Below the pieces are notes generated by a model. The model worked only from the letters and a program-made list of their open reading frames with translations. It did no database searches and was not told where the DNA came from. 64,000 nucleotides of DNA, from assembly GCF_002025205.1 (NCBI RefSeq), contig NZ_CP019947.1:2580001-2644000 (forward strand). The letters run 5' to 3'. Of the stretch, positions 35,072 to 44,025 are shown one piece after another (the stretch's first letter is position 1; each line of letters starts with the position of its first letter). The DNA comes from Pseudomonas sp. CC6-YY-74 (lineage in GTDB: Bacteria > Pseudomonadota > Gammaproteobacteria > Pseudomonadales > Pseudomonadaceae). Both the position numbers and the translations under genes were made by a program.

Positions 35072-35296
35072 TCCTCTATTTCCACATGCCCACGCATGCA
35101 GTGAAAGCCCCTGAAAACCGGCCTTTGAGCGGGTTTTCTTGCATCTGAACGTTCCCGTTTAATCTCTCTCGGTTATGGCTATTTGCGTGACTGCAAAGGC
35201 TGGGTCCAGCCAGGTATTGCATGAGACACCTGTCTTCCTGCTGGAGCGAAGGGGACGAGTTATTGCCGCTGAGCGAAAACAGACTCTTGTCGCGGT

Positions 35297-35990
35297 TCAG
35301 AAGGAATCGATGATGCGCCCGAGCACGGCCATCGCCTGTTCGCTCTGGGCGCTCCAGGGGTGGCCATAGTTCAAGCGCGCGCAGTTGCCGAAACGCCGGG
35401 TGGCCGAGAAGATCGGCCCGGGGGCCAGGCTGATGCCCTGGGCCAGGGCGAGCTGGAACAACTGCAGCGAGTCGACCTGTGCGGGGAACTCGAACCAGAG
35501 AAAGTAGCCGCCGCTGGGCCGGGTCACCCGCGTGCTGGCCGGGAAATGTCTTGCGGCTGAGGCGAGCATCGAGGCCTGCTGGGTTTCCAGGGCATGGCGC
35601 AGCTTGCGCAGGTGACGGTCGTAGCCGCCGTGCTGCAGATAGTCGGCCAGCGCTGCCTGGGCCGGTACCGAGGGCGAGATGGTGGTCATCAACTTGAGCC
35701 GACTGATCTGCTCGGCATAGCGCCCGCCCGCCACCCAGCCGACCCGATAGCCCGGAGCCAGGCACTTGGAGAACGAACCGCAGTGCATCACCAGGCCATC
35801 GCGATCGAAGCTCTTCACCGGCTTGGGCGGCCGCAGGCCGAAGTACAACTCGGCGTAGACGTCGTCCTCGATCAGCGGTATTTGATGGCGTTGCAGCAGT
35901 TCATAGAGGCCGCGTTTCTTCGCCTCGTTCATGCTCGCACCCAGGGGGTTCTGCAAGCTGCTCATAAACCAGCAGGCCTTGATCGGCAGA
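35297..35990 (-). pseudogene. 5'-truncated MocR/PdxR-type regulator (aminotransferase domain only)
   Basis: About 230 residues remain of the aminotransferase-like domain of a GntR/MocR regulator: SSLQNPLGASM, IEDDVYAELYFGLRPP and the PLP-lysine motif MHCGSFSKCLAPGYRVGWV, with SGGYFLWFEFP near the end. The N-terminal helix-turn-helix and the first half of the fold are missing. The reading breaks at about 35990, where unrelated plus-strand coding sequence begins. The remaining frame is intact but would not make a working regulator. A deletion joining two genes is the simplest reading. Confidence 0.75.
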
Positions 35991-36093
35991 GGACGCCCTC
36001 AAGGGCCTGGCGGGCATGAGCGTGCTCTACGGCCGCTCGGCCATCGAGCCGCGACCGTTGTTCCGCCGCCGTAGCGCAGGTGAGCCCCTTTGA
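35990..36093 (+). pseudogene. 3' remnant of an unrecognised gene before cidA
   Basis: One plus-strand frame (EDALKGLAGMSVLYGRSAIE then PRPLFRRRSAGEPL) runs into TGA at 36091-36093, overlapping the cidA ATG as TGATG. The stop overlap suggests it was the gene upstream of cidA in an operon. Its 5' part was lost at the same junction that cut the MocR gene. I cannot name the protein. Confidence 0.45.
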
Positions 36094-36521
36094 TGCTTAA
36101 AGGACTGACTTGGCTTCTGGCGTTGCAGCTGGTTGGCAACCTGCTGAGCGCCGTGTGGCTGCCCATGCTGCCGGGCGCAGTGATCGGCATGCTGTTGTTG
36201 TTCGGTTATTTGCTGGTGCGCGGCAAGGTGGATGAGCCGCTGCATCAGGCGGCCAGTGGCTTGCTCAACTACCTGCCGCTGCTACTGGTGGTTCCAGCCG
36301 CCGGCATCATGCTGGCGGGCGATGCCTTGCGCGAAGACGGCCTGGCCATCGCTACGGCCCTGGTGCTGTCATTGCTGGTGACCATCCCCTTCTGCGGCTG
36401 GCTGATGCAGCACTTGACCAGGCGCATTGAGCGTAAGGCGGCAGAACCTAGATCAATCTGCTGGAACTGCAAACGCTGTGGCGCGCCCTGGTCATCCATC
36501 CGTTGTTTGCCTTGGGTCTGA
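36093..36521 (+). CDS. cidA: CidA/LrgA family holin-like protein with an extended tail
   Basis: 142 residues with four membrane segments (about 5-25, 30-45, 60-82 and 92-112): LPGAVIGMLLLFGYLL and LLVVPAAGIMLAGDAL are family hallmarks. CidA/LrgA with LrgB influence murein hydrolase activity, cell lysis or small-acid export. Normal members end near residue 118-120. Here the frame continues through the lrgB start region for about 23 further residues (RSICWNCKRCGAPWSSI). The normal stop seems to have been lost by a change at 36449-36451. Confidence 0.8.
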   Translation: MLKGLTWLLALQLVGNLLSAVWLPMLPGAVIGMLLLFGYLLVRGKVDEPLHQAASGLLNYLPLLLVVPAAGIMLAGDALREDGLAIATALVLSLLVTIPFCGWLMQHLTRRIERKAAEPRSICWNCKRCGAPWSSIRCLPWV

Positions 36522-37177
36522 CCCTGGTGGCCTTCCAGTTCGCCCTCTGGCTGTATCGGCGCAGCGGCTGGTTGCTGTTGCAACCGGTGATGGTCGCCAT
36601 GCTGTTGGTGGTAGCGACGTTGTTCGCCAGCGGCCTGGATTACCCCACCTACCGCCAGGGCGCCGCGCCCATCGCTTTGCTGCTCGGCCCTGCGACTGTG
36701 GCCTTGGCGGTGCCGCTGTACCACAACCTGAAACGCATTCGCCTGCTGCTCTTGCCGATCCTGCTGACGGTCCTGATCGGCGGTGCGCTAACGGTTCTGC
36801 TGACCGTGCTGATCGCCTATGGTCTCGGCGCGCGCGTGCCGGTGCTGATGACCCTGTCGACCAAGTCGGTGACCATGCCCATCGCCATGCTGGTGACCGA
36901 ACAACTGGACGGCATCGTGCCCCTGGCCGCGGTATTTGTGATGCTCACGGGCGTGATAGGTACGGCTCTTGGTCCGCTGCTGTTGCGTTGGGCCAGGGTC
37001 GTCCATCCGGCTGCCCGCGGACTGAGCTATGGGATCAACGCTCACGCCATTGGCACGGCTCGGGCATTGGAGGAAGGCGAGGAATCCGGTGCTTTTGCGG
37101 CCCTGGCGATGAGTCTGCTCGGTGTACTCACGGCGGTCTTGCTGCCATTGGCCATGAGTTGGCTGTTCCGGCACTGA
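36452..37177 (+). CDS. lrgB: LrgB family membrane protein lacking a normal start codon
   Basis: About 242 residues of LrgB: INLLELQTLWRALVIHPLFA at the start, then PATVALAVPLYHN, STKSVTMPIAM and AHAIGTARALEEGEESGAFA, all family signatures, with about seven membrane segments. Reading back from these, the codon where ATG is expected is ATC at 36452, preceded by TAG. Related operons usually overlap as ATGA. The nearest usable internal start is TTG 36503, which would drop 17 residues. Translation from ATC, TTG or coupling with cidA are all possible, or the gene is silent. Confidence 0.75.
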   Translation: MNLLELQTLWRALVIHPLFALGLTLVAFQFALWLYRRSGWLLLQPVMVAMLLVVATLFASGLDYPTYRQGAAPIALLLGPATVALAVPLYHNLKRIRLLLLPILLTVLIGGALTVLLTVLIAYGLGARVPVLMTLSTKSVTMPIAMLVTEQLDGIVPLAAVFVMLTGVIGTALGPLLLRWARVVHPAARGLSYGINAHAIGTARALEEGEESGAFAALAMSLLGVLTAVLLPLAMSWLFRH

Positions 37178-37461
37178 AAACACCGTCTGGTCACGCTCGC
37201 GTAGCAGTCGCTCAGCGCTCTAAACCGCAATGGCCGCCTAATGCAAATAACCGCGCGGCTAGTTCGCTTGCGCGCAGGGCCGCAGGCGTGACGACGGCTT
37301 GATGAATTCTTCACCGATTTTTCACCTGGGCTCACCTACCTTGCTCGCGCCGGCAGCGTTCTGCTTGCTGGATCAGCCATCGACCTCTCCCTTGCCGCGT
37401 GCGCGGCAGGTTGCGACGAATGCGCCTGCTCCACTTCTATCTTGCGGTTGGGGACTCTCGG

Positions 37462-38220
37462 ATGAACAAATTGCCTCAAATCACCCTGGCCTTCTGGGTG
37501 ATGAAAATCTGCGCGACCACGCTGGGGGAAACCGCCGGCGACCTGCTGTCGATGACCCTGAATGTGGGTTACGCCATGAGCTCGCTGATCCTCATCAGCC
37601 TGTTTCTGCTCAGCCTGTTTGCCCAACTGAAGGCGCGTAGCTACAAACCGGCGTTGTATTGGACGGTGATTCTCGCCACCAGCACGGCGGGCACCACCAT
37701 GTCGGATTTCATGGACCGCACCCTGGGCCTCGGTTATGCCACCGGTTCGGCCATCCTCATCGGCATTCTGATTACCACCTTCGCGGTGTGGTGGATGAGC
37801 GAGAAGTCGCTGTCGGTGGACAACATTCAGGGGCTGCGCGGCGAGCTGTTCTATTGGATGGCGATTCTGTTCTCCAACACCCTGGGCACCGCGTTGGGTG
37901 ATTACCTGGCCGATGATTCGGGCCTGGGCTTTGCCGGTGGCGCCTTGTTGATCGGCGGCTTGATCACCTTGGTCGCGCTGGCCCGGTACTACACGCGGAT
38001 TTCCGCGGTGGCGCTGTTCTGGGTCGCCTTCGTGCTGACTCGCCCGTTCGGCGCGACCCTGGGCGACTTCCTCACCAAAACCCAAGACCAGGGCGGCCTG
38101 GACTTTGGCACAGTCGGTTCCTCGGCGATTCTCGCGGCGGTTCTGCTGGCGCTGGTGGTCTTCGCCATGCGCAGTCAAAACCGCAATGCAAACCCTATCG
38201 CCGCGCCCATCTCGGCCTGA
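37462..38220 (+). CDS. COG4705-type integral membrane protein
   Basis: 252 residues with about seven to eight membrane segments arranged as an internal repeat. The motif TLGETAGDLLSMTLNVGYAM recurs as TAGTTMSDFMDRTLGLGYAT, then NTLGTALGDYLADDSGLGFA and PFGATLGDFLTKTQDQGGLD. These T-x-G-D/E-x-x-D loops are probably functional and recall a transporter pore. The family has no function I can name with confidence. ATG 37462 is chosen; an upstream GTG at 37399 would add a hydrophilic leader. It lies 215 bp before eptA on the same strand. Confidence 0.75.
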   Translation: MNKLPQITLAFWVMKICATTLGETAGDLLSMTLNVGYAMSSLILISLFLLSLFAQLKARSYKPALYWTVILATSTAGTTMSDFMDRTLGLGYATGSAILIGILITTFAVWWMSEKSLSVDNIQGLRGELFYWMAILFSNTLGTALGDYLADDSGLGFAGGALLIGGLITLVALARYYTRISAVALFWVAFVLTRPFGATLGDFLTKTQDQGGLDFGTVGSSAILAAVLLALVVFAMRSQNRNANPIAAPISA

Positions 38221-38435
38221 CGCCAGAGGTGAGGGCCGAGCGACTCGCTATTTGAGTTGCTGGCCGCTCCAGCCGCATTGCGCTCGATCGAACGCCGCCC
38301 TCTAGGGCGGCGTTTTGCGTATGAGCCTGCGGCTCTGCAATTGGCCAACGAATTCTTCACATAGCCCCGACAGGCCTTTCACATCGCGCTCCTTAGGCTG
38401 CCCAACATTCTCTCGACCTACGCATAGAGGCCGTT

Positions 38436-40142
38436 GTGCGCAAAAATCCTCAGTCAACCGAAAAACCCGCAGGCTCTGCCACGTGGACCTTCGCCATCAG
38501 CCGCAACGTGCTGATCATGGCCGTGGCGCTGTGGCTGATGCTGACCATGAACATCCCCTTCTGGCGGGATGTCTGGCACGGCGTTGGCGGCTGGAGCAAT
38601 GACAACAGCCTGTTCCTGATCACCTTGCCCGTGCTGGTTTGGCTGTGGCTGTACCTGTTGCTCAGCCTGCTGACCTGGGGGCGGTTGACCAAGGCCATCC
38701 TCGGCGTGCTGCTGCTGGTGTCGGCGGCTGCCAGTTTCTTCATGAGCAGCTACGGCATCGTCATCGACTACAACATGCTGACCAATGTGCTGCAGACCGA
38801 CAGTGCCGAGGCGATGGACCTGTTCAGCTGGGGCATGCTCGGCTGGGTGTTGGTTCTTGGCCTAGTACCCGCACTGGTCGTCAGCCGGGTACGCCTGCTC
38901 ACCCGACCTTGGGCGCGTGAGCTGGGCTTCAAGTTGGCGAGCATGGTGCTGGCCTTGGCCTGCCTGGGCGGCATCGCGATGAGCAACTATCAGTCGTACG
39001 CCTCGCTGCTGCGCAATCACCATGAGCTGCGTCTGCTGCTGACCCCGTCCAACGTGGCGGCGGCGGTACATGGCTATAGCAAACGTCAGCTCGCGACCCC
39101 GACCAAGCTACAGGTGGTCGGCGCCGATGCTCACCAGATCAAACAGGTGGGCGCTGCCGTCAAGCCCAAGCTGACGATCCTGGTCGTCGGGGAAACCGCG
39201 CGGGCGGTGAATTTCTCGCTCAATGGTTACGCCCGCCCGACCAACCCGGAGCTGGCCAAGCAGGCTGTCATCAGCTTCCGCAATGCCAGCTCCTGCGGCA
39301 CCGCCACCGCGATATCGGTGCCCTGCATGTTCCTCGATGTCGGCCACGACAACTATAAGGACTCGATGGCCAAGAACCGCGAGGGCCTGATGGATGTGTT
39401 GCAGCGCGCCGGGGTCGCGGTGTTGTGGCGTGATAACAACTCCGGTTGCAAGGGGGCGTGCGACCGCGTGCCGACCGACGACGTGTCGCACCTGCAGATT
39501 CCCGACCTGTGTGAGGGCAATGAGTGCCACGACGAGGTGTTGCTCAGCGGCCTGCAAACCTACCTGGACAGGCTCGATCACGATGCCGTGGTGGTGCTGC
39601 ACATGAAGGGCAGTCACGGCCCGGCGTACTTCAAGCGCTACCCGGCGGCGTTCGAGAAATTCACCCCGGTGTGCCAGGACAACCAGCTCGACCGCTGCTC
39701 GGCCGAAAGCATCGTCAATGCCTACGACAACTCCCTGACCTACACCGACCATGTGCTGGCGCAAACCATCGAATTGCTCAAGGGCAACGCCGCGCGTTTC
39801 GACACGGCCATGCTCTATATGTCCGATCACGGTGAGTCGCTGGGCGAGAATGGTCTCTACTTGCATGGCTTGCCTTACGCCATGGCGCCGAGCGAGCAAA
39901 CCCATGTGCCGATGATTGTCTGGTTATCGGCTGGGCTGGAACAACGCTCGGGCATTCAAGCCAGCTGCCTGACCAAGCATCAGGACGTCGCTTATTCGCA
40001 CGACAACCTGTTCCACTCGATCCTCGGCCTGATGGATGTGCGTACCTCGGCGTACCAGCCCGAGCGTGACCTGTTCCGCCAATGCCTGCCGCTGAACACC
40101 GCGTCGATGGACAGTGGCGTGCTGACCAAAGGCGTGAATTAA
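38436..40142 (+). CDS. eptA: Phosphoethanolamine-lipid A transferase (EptA/MCR family)
   Basis: 568 residues. Five N-terminal membrane segments (to about residue 185) and a periplasmic alkaline-phosphatase-like domain. Visible active-site parts are E253 in VVGETAR, the catalytic T291 within CGTATAISVPC (flanking Cys287 and Cys297 likely bridged), and the metal motif YMSDHGESLGENG, with further Cys pairs CKGAC and CEGNEC. It moves phosphoethanolamine from phosphatidylethanolamine to lipid A, lowering affinity for cationic peptides such as polymyxin. The start is GTG 38436. No clear PmrA or ColR box is seen upstream. Confidence 0.92.
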   Translation: MRKNPQSTEKPAGSATWTFAISRNVLIMAVALWLMLTMNIPFWRDVWHGVGGWSNDNSLFLITLPVLVWLWLYLLLSLLTWGRLTKAILGVLLLVSAAASFFMSSYGIVIDYNMLTNVLQTDSAEAMDLFSWGMLGWVLVLGLVPALVVSRVRLLTRPWARELGFKLASMVLALACLGGIAMSNYQSYASLLRNHHELRLLLTPSNVAAAVHGYSKRQLATPTKLQVVGADAHQIKQVGAAVKPKLTILVVGETARAVNFSLNGYARPTNPELAKQAVISFRNASSCGTATAISVPCMFLDVGHDNYKDSMAKNREGLMDVLQRAGVAVLWRDNNSGCKGACDRVPTDDVSHLQIPDLCEGNECHDEVLLSGLQTYLDRLDHDAVVVLHMKGSHGPAYFKRYPAAFEKFTPVCQDNQLDRCSAESIVNAYDNSLTYTDHVLAQTIELLKGNAARFDTAMLYMSDHGESLGENGLYLHGLPYAMAPSEQTHVPMIVWLSAGLEQRSGIQASCLTKHQDVAYSHDNLFHSILGLMDVRTSAYQPERDLFRQCLPLNTASMDSGVLTKGVN

Positions 40143-40147
40143 TCGCG

Positions 40148-40345
40148 CTACGCTTGCGCGGGCTCATGGCAACACACACCGAGTTTGTTGCCATCGGGGT
40201 CGCGAAAGTAGCCGCCATAGTAATCTGCGTGATAGTCGGGTCGCAGGCCGGGTGGGCCTTCACAGGCGCCGCCATTGATTAACGCGGCTGCATGGGTGCG
40301 CGCTATAGCATCTCGACTGGCGGCCAGTGCAGTGTCCCGCGAACC
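40148..40345 (-). pseudogene. C-terminal remnant of a VOC/glyoxalase family gene
   Basis: Minus-strand frame: ASRDAIARTHAAALINGGAC then EGPPGLRPDYHADYYGGYFR and DPDGNKLGVCCHEP, stop at 40148. This is the last third of a small VOC protein of the kind ending YFRDPDGNK..CVCH. The first two thirds are missing, and the upstream sequence runs straight into the next gene's 3' end, indicating a deletion. Confidence 0.7.
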
Positions 40346-40353
40346 GGGTTAAC

Positions 40354-40701
40354 TCAAGTCTTGAACATGGCCAGGTTCAGCGGCAGCTCTTCGCCCAGCC
40401 ACGCCGCATGGGTACTGTGGTCGGCCAGGTCATCGCCGGTCACACCATGCACCAGGACGGACAAACCCTGACGGTTGGCCTCCAGCCAAGGCAGCAGTCG
40501 ATCGAACTGCACAGGGTCGAACGACAGCTGGCAGCTCCAGCGCGGATGCGGGCCGACCAATCGTTGATGAATACGCCCGACCTTGACTGCGAACAGCTCG
40601 CCAGCCTGCTCACATATCGAGGTGGCCAACGGCAGCGACTGTTCATCGAAGTAAACGTGGGCATGGTACTGGGAGTAGCTATTGCTGGGGCGCTTGGTCA
40701 T
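40354..40701 (-). CDS. DOPA 4,5-dioxygenase family protein
   Basis: 115 residues. Matches the small DOPA-dioxygenase-like family: SQYHAHVYFDEQSLPLATSI, then GRIHQRLVGPHPRWSCQLSF and LSVLVHGVTGDDLADHSTHA. Conserved His in YHAHVYF, GPHP, LVHG and DHSTH suit an iron centre for extradiol ring cleavage. The natural substrate in bacteria is unclear. ATG 40701 gives the usual length; a longer in-frame extension to 40929 is Arg-rich and not family-like. Immediately downstream is the VOC remnant. Confidence 0.8.
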   Translation of the reverse strand: MTKRPSNSYSQYHAHVYFDEQSLPLATSICEQAGELFAVKVGRIHQRLVGPHPRWSCQLSFDPVQFDRLLPWLEANRQGLSVLVHGVTGDDLADHSTHAAWLGEELPLNLAMFKT

Positions 40702-40947
40702 GGTCGAGTCTCGCCGGGTCGCATCACGAACCGCCAGCCTAGCAGGCTGTCGGGCTTCTCTGCTGCGCTCCAGGGTAATCCAGGTTTCCGCCCTGTCGAT
40801 CCAGCGACAAGACACCCCTCTGCGGGCTGAACTCAAGGCGCTCGCAGGTCGAACATCGCGTCCGGCCAGTGGCTCACCAAGCAGGTCGAGCAAGCGCCCC
40901 CCTGCATTGAGGTTGCGCCAGACAGCCACAGCAAAACCTGCACAAAG

Positions 40948-41220
40948 AAAAGCCCCGGACTTAAATCCGCAATGCTGTTCACTTAAGTGACCTTCTCAAG
41001 GTGCTTGTCGTAAGTCAGACCCCGCGCAGGTGCGGGGCTGTTGTCTGTACGGGCGCTGACGATTGATGCCCATCGTAGGAGTGGGCCACGCCCGCGAAGC
41101 TGTCGCGGCCATGGGCCGCTCCTACGGGGCCGACACTTCCCCGGATTTCATCCGGGCTACGAAAAATGCTGCTCACTAGGCTTAAGTGAACAGCATTGCG
41201 GACTTACATCCGGGGCTTTT
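40948..41220. mobile_element. 273-bp MITE-like block with 40-bp inverted ends
   Basis: 40948-40987 and 41181-41220 are inverted copies matching at 37 of 40 positions, sharing the arm TCCGCAATGCTGTTCACTTAA. The interior holds a CCCCGCGCAGGTGCGGGG hairpin, a pair GTAGGAGTGGG / GGGCCGCTCCTAC, and the REP-like motif CCGGATTTCATCCGGGCTAC. No coding sequence. It could be a non-autonomous element or a stacked array of extragenic palindromes between two minus-strand genes. Confidence 0.6.
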
Positions 41221-41248
41221 CAGTACTCAGGACAAAACCCGCCGGCGC

Positions 41249-42592
41249 TTAGGCCATCAGGTAAAAGACCCCCGAGATCACTATGCCGGAATACAGCAGC
41301 GTGATCAGGCAGTAACCCATGATGTCGCGGGCGCCGAGGCCGACGATACCGAGCAGGGGCAGTGCCCAGAAGGGTTGGATCATGTTGGTCCAGGCATCAC
41401 CCCAGGCAATCGCCATGGCCGTCACCGAGGGCGACACGCCCAGCGCCTGAGCAGCCGGCAGCATGATCGGTCCTTGTACGGCCCATTGGCCGCCACCCGA
41501 TGGCACGAACACGTTCACCGCACCGGCGCTGAGGAAGGCGAACACCGGCAGGGTGTCCGCCGATGCCCAGGCAATGAACTGCTCGGTGATCTGCCGGCCG
41601 AGCGAAATGCCCTCGGCATTGACGCCCATCATCATGCCCATGATCCCCGCGTAGAAGGGAAACAGCAGCACGATACCGCCGATGCCACGCACACTCTTTT
41701 CCACGGCGCGCATGTAGCGTTCGGGCGTTCCGTGCAGCAGCAGGCCGCAGAACAGGAAGATCGCGATGACTACATCCAGGCCCAGGACAAAGCCCTTGCT
41801 GCTGAAGTGGTTGAACAGATACACGCCGGCAATCGCCACTAGGGCCAGACCGAGAATGCGGCTGTCATCCAGACGTTGCGCGGGAGTAGCACGCTGCGGC
41901 AGCTCGTCGCTGGTATCGACCAGCAGGGCCGGGTCGGCCACTTTGGCATTGCTGCGTGGGTGCATGGCCCGATTGAGCAGCGGCAAACCAATCACCAACA
42001 AGGCGATGATCGTCAGGTTGATCGGCATAAACAGGCTTTGCATGACCCCCACGGGCTCGGTGAGAACCCCTGCAGTAATGCGGGCCAGATCGGCCCCACC
42101 GGTTGCCATCGACAGTGGAATCGAGCCCGACAGGCCGCCATGCCAGATGAGAAAGCCTGAATACGCCGAGGCCACCAGCAGCGGGTAGTCGACTCCGACG
42201 ACCTTGCGCGCCAAGGCCCGGGCAAATACGGCGCCGATCACCAGGCCGAAACCCCAGTTGATCCAGCAGCCCACCAGGGCAACCAGGGTCACCATCACCA
42301 CCGCCTGACCAGGGGTGCGCGCCAGGCCGGCCAGGCGATCCAATTGCCGATTGACGATGGGGGCGTTAGCCAGCGCATGGCCCGTCACGAAGATCAGGCT
42401 CATCTGCATGGCGAACGCCAGCAGCGACCAGAAACCGCCACTCCAGTGCTGCACCATGGCCGGCAAGGTCTGTTGAGTGGAGACCATCCCCGCCACCAGC
42501 ACGATCAAGGTCAAGATGGCTGAAAACACGAAGGGCGAAGGGAGGTAGCGTTGCACCAGGCCCACACTAAGGCCTATCACTTTATTGAACAT
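41249..42592 (-). CDS. atoE: Short-chain fatty acid transporter (AtoE family)
   Basis: 447 residues with about twelve membrane segments. Family motifs include VQRYLPSPFVFSAILTLIV near the N-terminus, GCWINWGFGLVIGAVFAR, SGFLIWHGGLSGSIPL and FVPSGGGQWAVQGPIMLPAA, then AWGDAWTNMIQPFWALPLLG. It should take up short-chain fatty acids such as butyrate. ATG 42592 is chosen, with GGAG 7 nt upstream, rather than TTG at 42598. It is a single gene. An upstream dyad near 42790-42812 could be an operator. Confidence 0.88.
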   Translation of the reverse strand: MFNKVIGLSVGLVQRYLPSPFVFSAILTLIVLVAGMVSTQQTLPAMVQHWSGGFWSLLAFAMQMSLIFVTGHALANAPIVNRQLDRLAGLARTPGQAVVMVTLVALVGCWINWGFGLVIGAVFARALARKVVGVDYPLLVASAYSGFLIWHGGLSGSIPLSMATGGADLARITAGVLTEPVGVMQSLFMPINLTIIALLVIGLPLLNRAMHPRSNAKVADPALLVDTSDELPQRATPAQRLDDSRILGLALVAIAGVYLFNHFSSKGFVLGLDVVIAIFLFCGLLLHGTPERYMRAVEKSVRGIGGIVLLFPFYAGIMGMMMGVNAEGISLGRQITEQFIAWASADTLPVFAFLSAGAVNVFVPSGGGQWAVQGPIMLPAAQALGVSPSVTAMAIAWGDAWTNMIQPFWALPLLGIVGLGARDIMGYCLITLLYSGIVISGVFYLMA

Positions 42593-43107
42593 CAACAACT
42601 CCGATTCTTATTGTGAGCTTATGGGCATGCGGCGGACGACGAAACGCGCGCCTGAACACTGACGATCAGCGCCTCCATGGTGCTGTGCTCAACACGTTGC
42701 GTGCGGCCGGAGTCAGGCTAGGCAGACCCGGTGTTGCGCCGGAGTCTCGCATCGACAGGTTGATCCTTTTAGTTTGTTTTTTCTGGCTATTGATTTGAAA
42801 TACAAATAAATCAATCTAGTCCGGCGACACTTAACAGACGCAACCAAGCGTGACCATATGACTAAGGTCTAGCCAATTAACCCAACTATTCATGGTCAAT
42901 AACGCTCCACCGCGCCTCGCCTACCCGAACGTGCGAGTAGGCCGGATGGACAACACGCGCCAGACCTCCCGCTTTTTTCGTCCCATGCCCTGGGTCGATT
43001 CAAGCGCAGCACATCCAACGCGACTCAACGCTGCACTGCTCGCCCCCGCCAGCAGCACAACATGGCAGGCAGGCCAGCACCCTAGTGCCGGCCCGCTGGA
43101 ATCCGCC
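42593..43107. other. Upstream region of atoE, no gene
   Basis: 515 bp without supported coding. Near 42790-42812 the AT-rich imperfect dyad TTGATTTGAAATACAAAT / AAATCAA is the best candidate for an operator or promoter of atoE. The remainder shows only open frames antisense to decayed sequence. Confidence 0.4.
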
Positions 43108-43766
43108 TCAGTCCACGGCAAAGCAGTACAGCAGCCCCGCCCCGCCGGTACCCCTCAGGCCTTCGTCGCTGCAGCCGCGCGAGGGGTGCGAGGAGTTCCA
43201 TGAGCGCGACGCCACATCGTCGCTCAAGCCCATGCGGTCATGGTGGCCGACCTGGGCGGAGCCTTCGCCATTGCTGGTCCAGTTGCCGCAGGTATTATCC
43301 TCGCCCGCGGCGAACGCCGTGCCGTCGGCCTGGGAGCCGGTGAGGATGTCGTGCATGTTCGGCGTGTCACCACGCCCCTTGATCGGCGCGCCGTGCTCGT
43401 CCAGGGCGGTGTCCTTGGTCAGCTGGTTGTCGCCATGCAGTTGCTCAACATCCTTGGCAATGACTACCCCTTGGCGTTTTGCCAGGGGCCGCTGCCGATG
43501 CGATCACGAGCGTTGACCGACGCCGCCCCTTCGCTGGCGCTGGCGCTGAGGTAGGCGTGCCAGGTGCGCTGGCCGGCCCCGGCAACACCGGCGAGTTTCA
43601 GGCAGTGCGCGTCGGCACCATCCAGGCCGCCGAAGTTGGCGCCCTGGCCCGATCCCTCGCTGGTGACGAAGAAGGTCATGTCGGCTTGCTCGGCCTGACT
43701 AGCGAAACTGCAGGCCAAGGCCAACAGAGCCGCCGGTAGGATGAGTGTGCGAGTCATCGTGTGCAT
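43108..43766 (-). pseudogene. Secreted lectin/endostatin-like protein with a frameshift
   Basis: Reading from ATG 43766 (AGGAG upstream): signal peptide MTRTLILPAALLALACSFASQA, then MTFFVTSEGSGQGANFGGLD, LDGADAHCLKLAGVAG and RTWHAYLSAS. The frame ends at TAG in AAGGGGTAG near 43465. Adding back one base restores GVVIAKDVEQLHGDNQ and continues cleanly to GGAGLLYCFAVD at 43108. The full product would be about 220 residues of the bacterial lectin-like family with an endostatin-type fold. The single-base loss lies in a G-run, so either a true mutation or a read error is possible. Confidence 0.75.
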
Positions 43767-44025
43767 GTGCGTGTCTCCTGCGAAATCGGTTCCCCCAAAC
43801 CAAGGTGTGGTTAACAGGCTGAAGCCTAGATGAGCACAAATGACGCTGCTCAACTCGCACGCCACCATCCGTCGGCCCATGCTGGAGTTCATGGCTTCCG
43901 GTGCGGCGCTAGCGCACTGGCGCGAAGACCCCGGCACAACCCCGACCGGCTGCTCGGCGGCTGCTGTACCCTGTCCCAGGCGCGGAGTTTCGCGCCGAAT
44001 CTGCCCAGGAACTGTCCGCGCGCTT

